Shown here: one piece after another, positions 19,956 to 28,677 of the stretch
Position numbering within the stretch: position 1 is the stretch's first letter
Layout: the number at the start of each line of letters is the position of its first letter
DNA from: a virus
Strand: one strand, 5' to 3'
Length of the DNA stretch: 28,677 nucleotides
IMG/VR virus record: IMGVR_UViG_3300032118_000048
Coordinates: 1 to 28,677 of that record
Position numbers and translations under genes: made by a program
Notes under the pieces: model-generated
What the model saw: only the letters and a program-made list of their open reading frames with translations
Database searches by the model: none
Told to the model about the DNA's origin: nothing

Positions 19956-22900
19956 ATGGCAAAAAAAATAACGAGTTCAGACATTGCGGAAATTGACATC
20001 TTTAAATACATAAGAGATTCAGCCGAAAAAACAATTACTTCAATTGAGAAGATTAATAATGAATTTCGTGAAACGGCTACTGTTTTAAAAAAGGGAATTA
20101 CAGGCGCAAAGTTTGATAATTCAAAAAGTATTGATGAATTTGGAAAATCGGTTACAAAGGTTAACGCAATTCAAAAGGACTCAATCAAAATTGAACAAGA
20201 ATTAAGCCGTTTAAAAGCATTAAAAGCCAAAGCTGATGCAGAGATAGAGAAATCAACTCAACAGAAGCTTAAAACAAGCCAACAACAAGCCACAGCAGAT
20301 GCAAAAGCAACTAAAGAAATTGAACGCCAAACAAAAGCAATTACAAATGAAGCGAATGCTTATAAGCAACTGGAGTTAAAAACTAGGGAATTAAAAAACG
20401 AAAGCAAGAAATTAGGTGCTGAATTACTTCATTTGGAGCAATCTGGCAAACGAAATACAAAAGAATACAGAGAATTAGCAAACACTTATAAAAAAGTAAC
20501 ACAGTCCGCTCAACAGGGCGATGCACAATTAAAAAAATTGGATAAAACTGTTGGGGACAATTTTAGACAGGTCGGGAATTATACTGGAGCCGTTGATAAA
20601 TTAAGAAATGGACTTGGTCAACTTGGTTTGGCTTTTGGGATTGGCTCTATTGTTACCAGTGCTGGAAAAACCCTCGCAAAATTTGACGAAGCAAGTGCCG
20701 ACATAGCGAAAACAGTTGGAATAACAAAGGAAGAAGCCAGAAAATTATCAGAGGAACTTTTAAAAATAGACACAAGGTCAAGCGTTGAAGAATTACAAAA
20801 AATCGCTGGAATTGGGGGTCAATTAGGTATTGCAAAAGATGATATAATAGGGTTTACAAAAGCAACAGACCAATTAAATGTCGCTTTAGGAGATGAATTT
20901 CAAGGGGGTGCCGAAGAAATAACAAAAGTTATTGGAGGGTTAAGAAATGTATTTGGGGACATTAAAACAGATTCTGTTGAACAAGATTTATTGCATATTG
21001 GTAATGCTTTAAACGCTTTGGGAGCAAGTGGTTCAGCAACTTCACCGATAATGGCTGATTTTGCTGGTAGAATTGGGGGGGTTGGAATACCTTTAGGATT
21101 AACAACGGATGAAGTATTAGGTCTTTCGGCTACATTGGAAGAATTAAATGTAACCAGTGAAAGAGGGGGGACAGCCGTTACAAAAGTTCTACAAAAAATG
21201 ACCGTTAATACAAAGGACTTCGCAAAACTTGCTGGAATGCCTTTAAAAGAATTTGAAAACCTTGTTAATACTGATATTTATGGAGCGTTCCAAAAGGTTA
21301 TTGAGGGAACAAAAAAATCTGGTAAAAATGCAACTCAACTTGGAAGTATTTTAGATGAATTAGGGTTGGATGGTGCTGGAACTTCGGAGGTCTTTTTAAA
21401 ATTAGGTTCAAATATGGACTTATTGGATAAAAGAACAAAACTTGCTGGAGAATCACTATCCAAAACAGATTCCATTACAGAAGAAGCAAAAGTAAAAAAC
21501 GAAACTCTTTCGGCTTCCGTTGAAAAGTTAAAAAACGCTTGGGACAAGTGGGTTATAGGCATTGATTCGGCAACTGGAGCGAGTTCGTCATTTAGTTCAG
21601 CACTGGGTTTCATTGCTAAAAATTTACCTTTGATTTTAGAATGGGTTGGAAAAGCCGTTATTGCGTGGGGTGCTTATTTAGCAATTTCAAAAGCCATTCA
21701 AGCATACAACTTTTTAATGAGTGGAGGTTTAAAAGTTATGGCTACACGAATGATGGAAGTTTTTAAGGCTGGAAAAGAAGCTGGAAAAGGGATTGAAACA
21801 GTAGGCAAAGAAACAACCAAAACTGGAAAAGCTTTAACAGGTGTTCCGTGGATGATTATCATTGGTTTGGTTATAGAATTAGCAATGGCTTTTTATGATA
21901 TGGCTTCGGGTGCAAAAGAAGCAAGGGAACAGCAAGAATTGTTGAATAAACAAGTTGACAGAGGGACAAAAATTGCGACGATTGTTAACCAGAATTTAAG
22001 TAAGTTAACAACCGAAAGAATGAGATTGCTTGATTTAGAACAAAGAAGAAGGATTGCAAATGGAGAAAAAGAAGCCGATGTAATAAAAGACATATTAGAA
22101 AAAAAGAAACAAGCATACGGAGCAGAACAAGTTTTCATCGATAAAGCTGTTGACAAGTTGGAAACGAATATAAATCAATTAACCCACTACCAAAAAAGGG
22201 CAGAAGATATAAATAAAACAGTGCAAAAATTAAAGTTTAAAGGGGGTTATGATGCTGGAAAACAATTAGCAACACAGTTTAACGCTCTTAAAAAAATCGC
22301 TTCGTCAATAGGGATTAATCCAAGCGCTTTTGCAGATGCCGAAGATTTGGCAAATGCAATTAAAAACCACACGGAAGCACAAATAACTGGAACAGAAACA
22401 GCGATTGAATTATTAGGGGTTCAAAGAAAAGCCACTTCTGATGCTATTGATGAATTAAAGCTTCAAACCCTTGAAGAAGAAAAGAGTAACGAAAAAGAAA
22501 AAGAAACTGTTATCATAAAAGAAAAGAAAATAAAATTAGCAAAAGAAGAAGTTAAAATCAACGAAGAATTAAAAAAATCTTTGGAAGAACTATGGCAAAC
22601 AGAACTTGACAGAACGTCCACACAAGAAACCCTTTTGGCTCTTAAAAAACTGGCAAAGGATGATGAATTAAGGCTTCAAAGGGAATTATCCACAGACTTA
22701 TTAAATCGTGACCAACAATTGAAAGATGCTTTAATACTTAACCAAATTGAGTTTGACAGGGCGATGAAAAATTTAAAAGAAAGTGAAGACGTTGTAAAAG
22801 CTCAAACAGAGGTTAATAAAATTCAATTCAAACTAAATAAGGCAAACGGATTACAGGCAATCGCATTGGAATTTGAGTTGTTAAGTGCTAAACACAAACT

Positions 22901-23822
22901 GTTAGATGAAGAATTAGAAGCAGAACTTTTGTCTGTTGGTAATAATGAAGCCGAAAAGGACAAAATTCGTTCAGAATACGCTTTAAAACATCAAGAATTA
23001 GACAAGGAATTTAAGGATAAATCGATAAAAGACGAGGAGGAAAAAACAGAAGTCGTAAAAAAATCGTTTGAAAATCAAAGGGAGTTTATCAAATTGACAG
23101 CAGACTATTTTATTAAGCGTTCAAATGATAAAATTGCACAATACGATAAAGAAATTGCAATGGCGGAAAAACAAAGTGACATTTTACAACAACTTGCAAT
23201 CAATGGAAACATAACAGCAAAAGAAAGTCTGGCAGAACAGCAAAAATTGATAGTTGAAGCTAATCGTAAAAAAGAAGCCGAAGCAAGAAAGCAACAAAGA
23301 ATAAAACTTGCTGAAAGTGTTTATTCGGCTTATACTTCAAACGTTGAAAAGGATGAAAAAAACCCACTTGCAAAAACAATAACTGACATTACGCTTTTAA
23401 GCCAGTTTATTCAAAGTATTCCTACATTTTACGAGGGTACAGAAACAACCGTTGGTGATGCTCTTGGAAAACCTCAACTTTCGGGGAGGGATGGACATAT
23501 TGTAAGGGTTGACGGCTCGGAAAAAATATTAAACCCAACTTTATCAAGAATGACTGGTGATTTAACCACAAATCAAATAGCCAAAATTGCTATGGAATAC
23601 AATAACGGGAAGTTAGTGCAAAAGGGTGAAGGAGCCGTGCAAATTCAAACAGGGTGGAATTCAATAGAAGTTCTTAAAAAGCTTGATGAAATTGGAAGGG
23701 TTATAGCCGACAAGCCAGAAAGTAATATTGAAGTTGGTCGTATTGTACAGGGTGCGATGGATATTGTCCACAGCCAAAAAATAGGGAATTCAATTATTTA
23801 TAATAAATTCAGGGTGAAATGA
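19956..23822 (+). CDS. Tail tape measure protein
   Basis: At 1288 residues it is the longest ORF here. Residues 60-210 are coiled coil with Lys/Glu/Gln/Ala repeats, ending in the phage tape-measure sequence NFRQVGNYTGAVDKL. A Gly/Ala-rich region follows with many small residues. Two hydrophobic segments, about 555-590 (LPLILEWVGKAVIAWGAYLA) and 629-652 (VPWMIIIGLVIELAMAFYDM), could insert into the membrane during DNA ejection. Residues about 830-1110 are again Lys/Glu coiled coil. The end holds a GRDGHIVRVDGSEKILNP motif typical of Bacteroidota tape measures. At about 0.15 nm per residue the tail would be near 190 nm. It overlaps the next gene by ATGA. Confidence 0.93.
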   Translation: MAKKITSSDIAEIDIFKYIRDSAEKTITSIEKINNEFRETATVLKKGITGAKFDNSKSIDEFGKSVTKVNAIQKDSIKIEQELSRLKALKAKADAEIEKSTQQKLKTSQQQATADAKATKEIERQTKAITNEANAYKQLELKTRELKNESKKLGAELLHLEQSGKRNTKEYRELANTYKKVTQSAQQGDAQLKKLDKTVGDNFRQVGNYTGAVDKLRNGLGQLGLAFGIGSIVTSAGKTLAKFDEASADIAKTVGITKEEARKLSEELLKIDTRSSVEELQKIAGIGGQLGIAKDDIIGFTKATDQLNVALGDEFQGGAEEITKVIGGLRNVFGDIKTDSVEQDLLHIGNALNALGASGSATSPIMADFAGRIGGVGIPLGLTTDEVLGLSATLEELNVTSERGGTAVTKVLQKMTVNTKDFAKLAGMPLKEFENLVNTDIYGAFQKVIEGTKKSGKNATQLGSILDELGLDGAGTSEVFLKLGSNMDLLDKRTKLAGESLSKTDSITEEAKVKNETLSASVEKLKNAWDKWVIGIDSATGASSSFSSALGFIAKNLPLILEWVGKAVIAWGAYLAISKAIQAYNFLMSGGLKVMATRMMEVFKAGKEAGKGIETVGKETTKTGKALTGVPWMIIIGLVIELAMAFYDMASGAKEAREQQELLNKQVDRGTKIATIVNQNLSKLTTERMRLLDLEQRRRIANGEKEADVIKDILEKKKQAYGAEQVFIDKAVDKLETNINQLTHYQKRAEDINKTVQKLKFKGGYDAGKQLATQFNALKKIASSIGINPSAFADAEDLANAIKNHTEAQITGTETAIELLGVQRKATSDAIDELKLQTLEEEKSNEKEKETVIIKEKKIKLAKEEVKINEELKKSLEELWQTELDRTSTQETLLALKKLAKDDELRLQRELSTDLLNRDQQLKDALILNQIEFDRAMKNLKESEDVVKAQTEVNKIQFKLNKANGLQAIALEFELLSAKHKLLDEELEAELLSVGNNEAEKDKIRSEYALKHQELDKEFKDKSIKDEEEKTEVVKKSFENQREFIKLTADYFIKRSNDKIAQYDKEIAMAEKQSDILQQLAINGNITAKESLAEQQKLIVEANRKKEAEARKQQRIKLAESVYSAYTSNVEKDEKNPLAKTITDITLLSQFIQSIPTFYEGTETTVGDALGKPQLSGRDGHIVRVDGSEKILNPTLSRMTGDLTTNQIAKIAMEYNNGKLVQKGEGAVQIQTGWNSIEVLKKLDEIGRVIADKPESNIEVGRIVQGAMDIVHSQKIGNSIIYNKFRVK

Positions 23823-25531
23823 GACATTTTTTAAATGGGACTGAAATTGCACCGAGAAACCTCCCAGAGATAGGGGTTATATCCGACTTTACAGATAGAC
23901 CGAATGAACTTGCATTAAACGTTGACACAATTATTTTACCAAGAGAAGCAAAAATAATTATTGACAACCATTTACAGGCACAAGGACCATTTGAAGGACT
24001 ACCTTACACCGTAACAATGAACGGGGGAATAACTTTGGAATATTACATTGATTTCTTGGAAAATGCCATTTTTAGAAGCCACGAAATAGAAGTAAAAATC
24101 AAACGCAGAAAAGGAAAAGACCAGTTTTTTGAGAATGCTGATGGTTTAACTTTTGAATTAATGAGGAATAAAGGGGTTGTTTTAACCCTTATTGACGTTC
24201 CATATTTAATCATAAAAGATAATGCTGTTGAAATTGCAATACCAATCGCGATTTCTCTTTATGTAATGACAAAGGAATTGATACAAGCAGTTAGTGATTT
24301 AGCAACTGCAACTGGTAATTTAATTCAAGCCGTAACTCCAAATGCAACAGTTCCTCCTTTACCTCCTTTGGGTTCAATAATTTCATTAGTTGTTACAGTT
24401 ATTGCTCAAATCATTTATACTGCATTAGTTTTGGTTGCCGTTATCAAATTAGCTCAACAATTATTTGATTTAATTTTTCCAAAAATTAGATATTATAAGG
24501 GTGCAAAAGTGAAAGAATTAATTTCAAAAGGTTGTCAATATTTGGGTTATTCTTTTCAGTCAACCTTGCTTGATTCCATTTCGGGGTTGTCAATTTTGCC
24601 TGTTCCAATTTTAAAAGAGAAAAAATCTATTTTTGACTATGTTGCAAACGACTTAAATTTCAGTTTCACCAAAGGTTATCCAACAGCAAACGATTCAACC
24701 CCAACTTTAGGAAGCTTGATAACAGCAATTGAAACCCAATTTAACGCAAAAACTAAAGTTGTGAATGGAGTTGTTCAGTTAGAAATAAGAAATTACTGGC
24801 AGAATATCACTCCGAACTCCATTATTCCAGCTTTGGCATTACAGGGGGAACGAATGGATGAATATACATTAAACCTAGAAGAAGCTTGGAAACGATATTA
24901 TATTCACTATCAAGTAGATTATTCAGACACTCATACGCTTGATTTTTACGACCCAACAGATGCCGAATATAGTACGGAGCCTTTAAGTCCTATTAATACC
25001 GATTTAGTAACGATTAAAGGACTTAATGATATAAATGTACCCTTTGCGTTGGGTGGAAGAAAAAAAGGTTTAAATTGGATAGAAAAGTTTGTAAAAGTGT
25101 TTTTTGAAGTAGTGGATGAAGTTACTGGGGTTTTCGGGGGTGGAACAAATTTTGCTTCAATTATAGAAAATAGAGTTGGGGTGTTACAAATCAGTTCACA
25201 GTTTTATTCACAGACAAAAATGTTATATTTAATCGGAGGGAAACAACCAGCAAATTATATTGATTTTTTAAGCGCGACAGTTCTTTGGAATAAATACCAT
25301 TACATAAACCAAATTCAATTAAATGATTATAAAGTAAGAAATTCAATTAGAACAAGAATTTCTGAACAAGATTTTGTAGATTTACAGACGAATAACTTTG
25401 CAGATGTTAATGGAAACATAGTTGAAATATTAAGAATTGAATGGTTAGACGAAAAATCTTATGCTTTAATAAGTTACAAAGAGCCGTTTGATTACGCTGA
25501 TGGACACGTTGAAACGATTAAAATTAATTAA
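23819..25531 (+). CDS. Tail-tip/baseplate protein with hydrophobic helices (570 aa)
   Basis: The gene follows the tape measure with an ATGA overlap, the usual place of distal tail or tail-tip proteins. The N-terminal 130 residues are strand-rich (FLNGTEIAPRNLPEIGVISD). Two hydrophobic segments, about 137-155 and 184-221 (LVVTVIAQIIYTALVLVAVI), surround a Pro/Gly-rich linker with VPPLPPLGS. The C-terminal 330 residues are again beta-rich, with YHYINQIQLNDYKVRN and EILRIEWLDEKSYALISYKE, as in receptor-binding hub proteins. Membrane-like helices inside a tip protein are unusual and could help DNA entry through the host envelope. No hydrolase motif is seen. The family is not recognised. Confidence 0.62.
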   Translation: MRHFLNGTEIAPRNLPEIGVISDFTDRPNELALNVDTIILPREAKIIIDNHLQAQGPFEGLPYTVTMNGGITLEYYIDFLENAIFRSHEIEVKIKRRKGKDQFFENADGLTFELMRNKGVVLTLIDVPYLIIKDNAVEIAIPIAISLYVMTKELIQAVSDLATATGNLIQAVTPNATVPPLPPLGSIISLVVTVIAQIIYTALVLVAVIKLAQQLFDLIFPKIRYYKGAKVKELISKGCQYLGYSFQSTLLDSISGLSILPVPILKEKKSIFDYVANDLNFSFTKGYPTANDSTPTLGSLITAIETQFNAKTKVVNGVVQLEIRNYWQNITPNSIIPALALQGERMDEYTLNLEEAWKRYYIHYQVDYSDTHTLDFYDPTDAEYSTEPLSPINTDLVTIKGLNDINVPFALGGRKKGLNWIEKFVKVFFEVVDEVTGVFGGGTNFASIIENRVGVLQISSQFYSQTKMLYLIGGKQPANYIDFLSATVLWNKYHYINQIQLNDYKVRNSIRTRISEQDFVDLQTNNFADVNGNIVEILRIEWLDEKSYALISYKEPFDYADGHVETIKIN

Positions 25532-25534
25532 AAA

Positions 25535-25762
25535 ATGGACATTTTAGAAGCTCAAAATATGATTGATGGTATTAAAGGACAGCTTGAAACGTTGTTAAAA
25601 ACTTTTGATGCAACTTTGGCAAATATCCCCGAAGATGTTAAACCACAAATAAGCTTCGCACAGGCAGATATGAATGAAATTAAAAAAGCAATTAAATCTG
25701 GAGATATTACAAAATTAAACGAATTAACTAAAAGATATGCCAGTATTAATCCAGAACGTTGA
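25535..25762 (+). CDS. Small helical tail-region protein (75 aa)
   Basis: A 75-residue, acidic, mostly helical protein (MDILEAQNMIDGIKGQLETL, later KKAIKSGDITKLNELTKRYA). It starts 3 bases after the tip protein and overlaps the next gene by 26 bases. It has heptad-like hydrophobic spacing, so it may form a coiled coil or be a chaperone for the neighbouring tail proteins. Function unknown. Confidence 0.65.
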   Translation: MDILEAQNMIDGIKGQLETLLKTFDATLANIPEDVKPQISFAQADMNEIKKAIKSGDITKLNELTKRYASINPER

Positions 25763-28013
25763 ATTCTTTGATAATTTCGGAAACGGACCTTTACCAGCGT
25801 ATAAAAATAATGCTGGAGATAGGTTCAACATGGTCGTTACAATCTGGTCAAGTATTAGGATTTCATCATTAGCCAATTCTTTGATACTTGATGCGTCATT
25901 GAATACGATTACAAGTTCTTCACTTTCTTGGATTGATGAAGGGTTTAGAGTAGGAGATACAGTAGTTTGTTACATTTATTCATTTGGAGGTACGATAATA
26001 AATTCGTGGAGTACAACGATTAACTATGTTGATGCACAAGTTATTGATTTAGGAACAATTCCCTTTTGGCCTATTCCAGCAAATAATGAATTTATTTCAA
26101 TTCAAGTTCCATCACAATGTGGTAGAGGCGATATGGAGGTTCTTTTGAATCACGTTAAAAACAGTGTTTCTGGTTCTGAGTTCAGTTTGATTGATGGAGA
26201 AGTGTCAAGAGTAAATTATAGTGATACAAATTCAATAGCAATAGCCGGTGTTCAGTTAGGAACAATTACAGGAAATCAGTCAGGGCAGTATTTAATATCT
26301 TCGTCATTGACTAGGCTTCCAAATCCTGCAACAAACGAAGTAGCATTTAGATTGTCTTTGGACTTTTCAAATTCAGGTGTTTACGAACAGAGTTGGTTTA
26401 ATACTTCTGAATGTTTAAAGCCGTATTTAAAATTGAAGTGGTCAAGAGAGCCACTTGAAACCTCAAATCTATACACTAAAGTACTGAATGAAACGGCAAA
26501 CACAGGATGGTTTAATCAAGGGTACAATACGTTTCCGATTAATTCTGTATTAGTGCAAGGAATTCAAGAAATAGACTATTGCGCTCCTTCGTCACATACA
26601 ATTATTGTTGAAGGTCCGATTGCTGACGTTGGAATTGGTGCGTCTTATATTCCTTTGGATGAAACGTACTACAAAAATCAGTTATTATCTCAAAAAGATT
26701 TAGGGTTATTTTTACCATCTTCAAGCATTGGTATTCCGTTATTAATTTCAGGGCAAAATGGTTCAGGAGCAGGATGGACAATTACAATTGATAATGTTTC
26801 TGTTTTAGGACTTCAAACAACTATTGAATTGACATTTACTCCGAATGGTGCAATGAATTCATTTATGAGTAATCGTGAAGATGGAGATAGATTGTTCTAT
26901 GTTTGGGTTAAATGTGGGAACGTCAATTTACTAGCGTTTGCCGACCAATTAACTTGCAGTGCGCCTGTTGGTGCTCCATTGATTATCGAGGGGGAAACAG
27001 CCTATTTTGACCATTCAGAAAACATCACAGAATTGATTACTACATCTGACGAAATTGAATTCAATACTGAAGACGATGCAGGATATTTTGGATATTTTAT
27101 GTTAGATAAATTTGCTATAATTGATTCGTTTACGGCAAAGATTGAAGCGTTTAATACATCCACTCAGAATGATTTCACTTTGTTACAAATAGCGTTTAAT
27201 TTTACAGGTGTGTTGATTTCAAATGATGGTAGATACTTGCTAAATCAGACAATGGTTGTGAATCCAAATTTACCAACTACGTCATTGAAAAGAGAAGCGA
27301 AATTATATTTGCTTCCTATTTACGACACACCAAGTCAGTATGCAGTTGGTATTTATTTTCCGTTCATATTTAATTGGCAATATTGGTTAACTCAGACCAA
27401 TGCGAATGTTGACTTTTATCCTAATCAAAACAGAAATTGGCAACAGTACGATGAAACTCTAGGAGATTGGAAAGTTCAGATGGAATTAAGTTTACTTGAA
27501 AATGGTCTTTCACATAACTACACAAAAGATATAACAATTAAGCCTTATGATTCAGAAGAAAATATTGACCAAGTAATTGAGTTGTATATTGACTCATCAA
27601 ATTTGAATGTTGGAATTGTTACTGAAGGACAGTTGATGCGAGTAGTAGCAACGCATACTTTGAATTTTGGATATTGGAATCAGTCGGAAATATGGGGAAT
27701 GATAACAGTTGAGCCAAGAGAATCTATTCCTAGAAGGATTTTAAGTACAGTTGTTCCTTATGATAATGACTTGACAAATCCTTTAAAGCCATTGACAGGA
27801 TTGTTAATGCCAATAACGTTTCCTGCACCAAATGTTGCTAGAATGGAATGTTATTTTAATCCTGACTTAATTAATTTGGAAAATGGTTGTAAATTTACAA
27901 CAAAGATTAAAGGTTGTTTGCAATCTGACGCCATTGTTTTGTATAAAACAACTGCACTAGATGGTATTCAGAAAACGACAACTAATGGTGATAATAAAAC
28001 TTTAGCACAATAA
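25737..28013 (+). CDS. Large tail or receptor-binding structural protein (758 aa)
   Basis: The 758-residue protein is almost all predicted beta structure, with frequent Asn, Ser, Thr, Gly and aromatic residues and few Lys, as in exposed tail or receptor-binding proteins. Starts such as MPVLIQNVEFFDNFGNG and recurrent turns (GWTITIDNVSV, TGVLISNDGRYLL) show a repeated strand design. No signal peptide, enzyme motif or collagen repeat is visible. It sits between the tip protein and a tail fibre gene. Its base composition (richer in T, poorer in A-rich Lys codons) differs from the early genes. Its first 26 bases overlap the preceding gene. Function inferred from position only. Confidence 0.65.
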   Translation: MPVLIQNVEFFDNFGNGPLPAYKNNAGDRFNMVVTIWSSIRISSLANSLILDASLNTITSSSLSWIDEGFRVGDTVVCYIYSFGGTIINSWSTTINYVDAQVIDLGTIPFWPIPANNEFISIQVPSQCGRGDMEVLLNHVKNSVSGSEFSLIDGEVSRVNYSDTNSIAIAGVQLGTITGNQSGQYLISSSLTRLPNPATNEVAFRLSLDFSNSGVYEQSWFNTSECLKPYLKLKWSREPLETSNLYTKVLNETANTGWFNQGYNTFPINSVLVQGIQEIDYCAPSSHTIIVEGPIADVGIGASYIPLDETYYKNQLLSQKDLGLFLPSSSIGIPLLISGQNGSGAGWTITIDNVSVLGLQTTIELTFTPNGAMNSFMSNREDGDRLFYVWVKCGNVNLLAFADQLTCSAPVGAPLIIEGETAYFDHSENITELITTSDEIEFNTEDDAGYFGYFMLDKFAIIDSFTAKIEAFNTSTQNDFTLLQIAFNFTGVLISNDGRYLLNQTMVVNPNLPTTSLKREAKLYLLPIYDTPSQYAVGIYFPFIFNWQYWLTQTNANVDFYPNQNRNWQQYDETLGDWKVQMELSLLENGLSHNYTKDITIKPYDSEENIDQVIELYIDSSNLNVGIVTEGQLMRVVATHTLNFGYWNQSEIWGMITVEPRESIPRRILSTVVPYDNDLTNPLKPLTGLLMPITFPAPNVARMECYFNPDLINLENGCKFTTKIKGCLQSDAIVLYKTTALDGIQKTTTNGDNKTLAQ

Positions 28014-28016
28014 ATT

Positions 28017-28677
28017 ATGGAAATTAATCAGTACCCAAATGAAAGTCTAGTATTTCAAGATGAAGACTTTTACGATATTGACTTTTGGAACGGAAGTAGT
28101 TTTGAAACGAAAAAGATTCTAGGTTCAACAATTAAAGCAGGAATTCGACTTGGTTTATTTGATTTAGCAATAAACACTACTGACGATATAACTGAAGGAG
28201 CAACTAATGAATTTAACAAAACCCATACAGGTGAAGTTATCGGGTCTGTTGCCTTAACCATAGCAAATAACGTAGTTTCTAATGCAAAACTTATAAATGT
28301 ACCAACGAGTACCATTAAAGGCAGGATAACGGCAGGAACAGGCTCTCCTGAAGACCTTACTCCTACTCAATTAACTTCGATGCTAAACATTTTTACTGAT
28401 TTGTTAAAAGGTTTGGTTCCTGCAAGTGGTGGTGGAACAGTTAATTTCCTTCGTGCAGATGGTTCTTGGTCGCCAATTCTAACCCCACCAATTGCAAATG
28501 GGCAAGTTTTTGTTGAAACTGCAATTGGATCAGCCGTAACAACTTTGGTTTATACTGCAATTCAGAATATAATTTTACCTGCAGGAACTTGGTTAATTTC
28601 AATCGATGGTGAGGTAACTCATAACACAAATAATACTTCAATATTTGTTGGAATTGGTGTTGCAGGAGTTTACGAAC
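28017..28677 (+). CDS. Tail fibre protein, N-terminal part (3' truncated)
   Basis: The frame starts at an ATG 3 bases after the previous stop and stays open to the window end (220 codons seen). A short acidic start (MEINQYPNESLVFQDED) leads into DFYDIDFWNGSSF. Then come fibre-type sequence KLINVPTSTIKGRITAGTG, a Gly hinge (VPASGGGTVNFLRADGSWSP) and a beta-rich part with LPAGTWLISIDGEVTHN. The FLRADGSW box is a familiar junction in phage tail fibres, where the adhesive C-terminal domain is swapped. The host-recognition end lies outside the window. Confidence 0.8.
   Translation, partial: MEINQYPNESLVFQDEDFYDIDFWNGSSFETKKILGSTIKAGIRLGLFDLAINTTDDITEGATNEFNKTHTGEVIGSVALTIANNVVSNAKLINVPTSTIKGRITAGTGSPEDLTPTQLTSMLNIFTDLLKGLVPASGGGTVNFLRADGSWSPILTPPIANGQVFVETAIGSAVTTLVYTAIQNIILPAGTWLISIDGEVTHNTNNTSIFVGIGVAGVYE

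Noticed and set aside
1-28677. tRNA genes, CRISPR arrays, insertion sequences, integrase and attachment sites
   Set aside because: No cloverleaf, regularly spaced repeat, transposase or integrase motif was seen, so it cannot be decided whether this is a prophage or a free phage.

Overview
The window is part of the genome of a tailed, siphovirus-like bacteriophage or prophage of a Bacteroidota host, most likely Flavobacteriaceae. Reasons: it is AT-rich; promoters match the Bacteroidota pattern TTTG-N19-TAnnTTTG; start codons are preceded by A-rich leaders and almost no Shine-Dalgarno sequences; and the gene set is the usual early, packaging, head and tail order. No integrase, attachment site, lysis gene, tRNA, rRNA or CRISPR array is visible. 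Both ends are cut: the first gene lacks its 5' part and the last gene lacks its 3' part.

Layout. (1) 1-3204: replication-linked and unknown early genes, a C5-type DNA methyltransferase bracketed by a 28-bp direct repeat, and a NinG-like nuclease. (2) 3218-5718: a recombination operon bounded by promoter P1 and a hairpin terminator. It encodes two small proteins, a Rad52-like annealing protein, a PD-(D/E)XK nuclease, a small basic protein and a DUF3127 SSB-like protein. (3) 5736-7810: a small HTH protein, promoter P2, unknown proteins, a chain of tiny overlapping membrane or peptide genes, and a DnaQ-type exonuclease. (4) 7828-9986: HNH nuclease, ParB-methyltransferase fusion and small terminase. 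(5) 10070-10500: a two-gene cassette with its own consensus promoter P4, placed between the terminase subunits. (6) 10614-12047: large terminase. (7) 12076-14066: a second insertion with promoter P3, a 56-residue protein, a RadC-like protein, a bidirectional terminator, and the portal gene on the minus strand. (8) 14160-19000: prohead protease, major capsid, connector-like proteins and tail tube. (9) 19020-28677: a strong terminator, then two overlapping tail-assembly ORFs, the tape measure, tail-tip proteins and the start of a tail fibre.

How it works together. The early operons would replicate, recombine, protect and modify phage DNA (annealing protein, nuclease, SSB, NinG, DnaQ, two methyltransferases). 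HNH plus TerS/TerL would cut and package DNA through the portal into an HK97-type prohead. The tail genes build a long tail whose tape measure and 570-residue tip protein both carry hydrophobic segments. The most unusual points are the inverted portal gene, early-type promoter cassettes inside the late packaging/head block, a conserved upstream block shared by three promoters, the 28-bp leader repeat around the methyltransferase, a GC-rich hairpin inside a small RHH-like gene, and the overlap of two tail ORFs that has no obvious start codon at the junction. Functions were assigned by recognising motifs by eye; no database search was possible.
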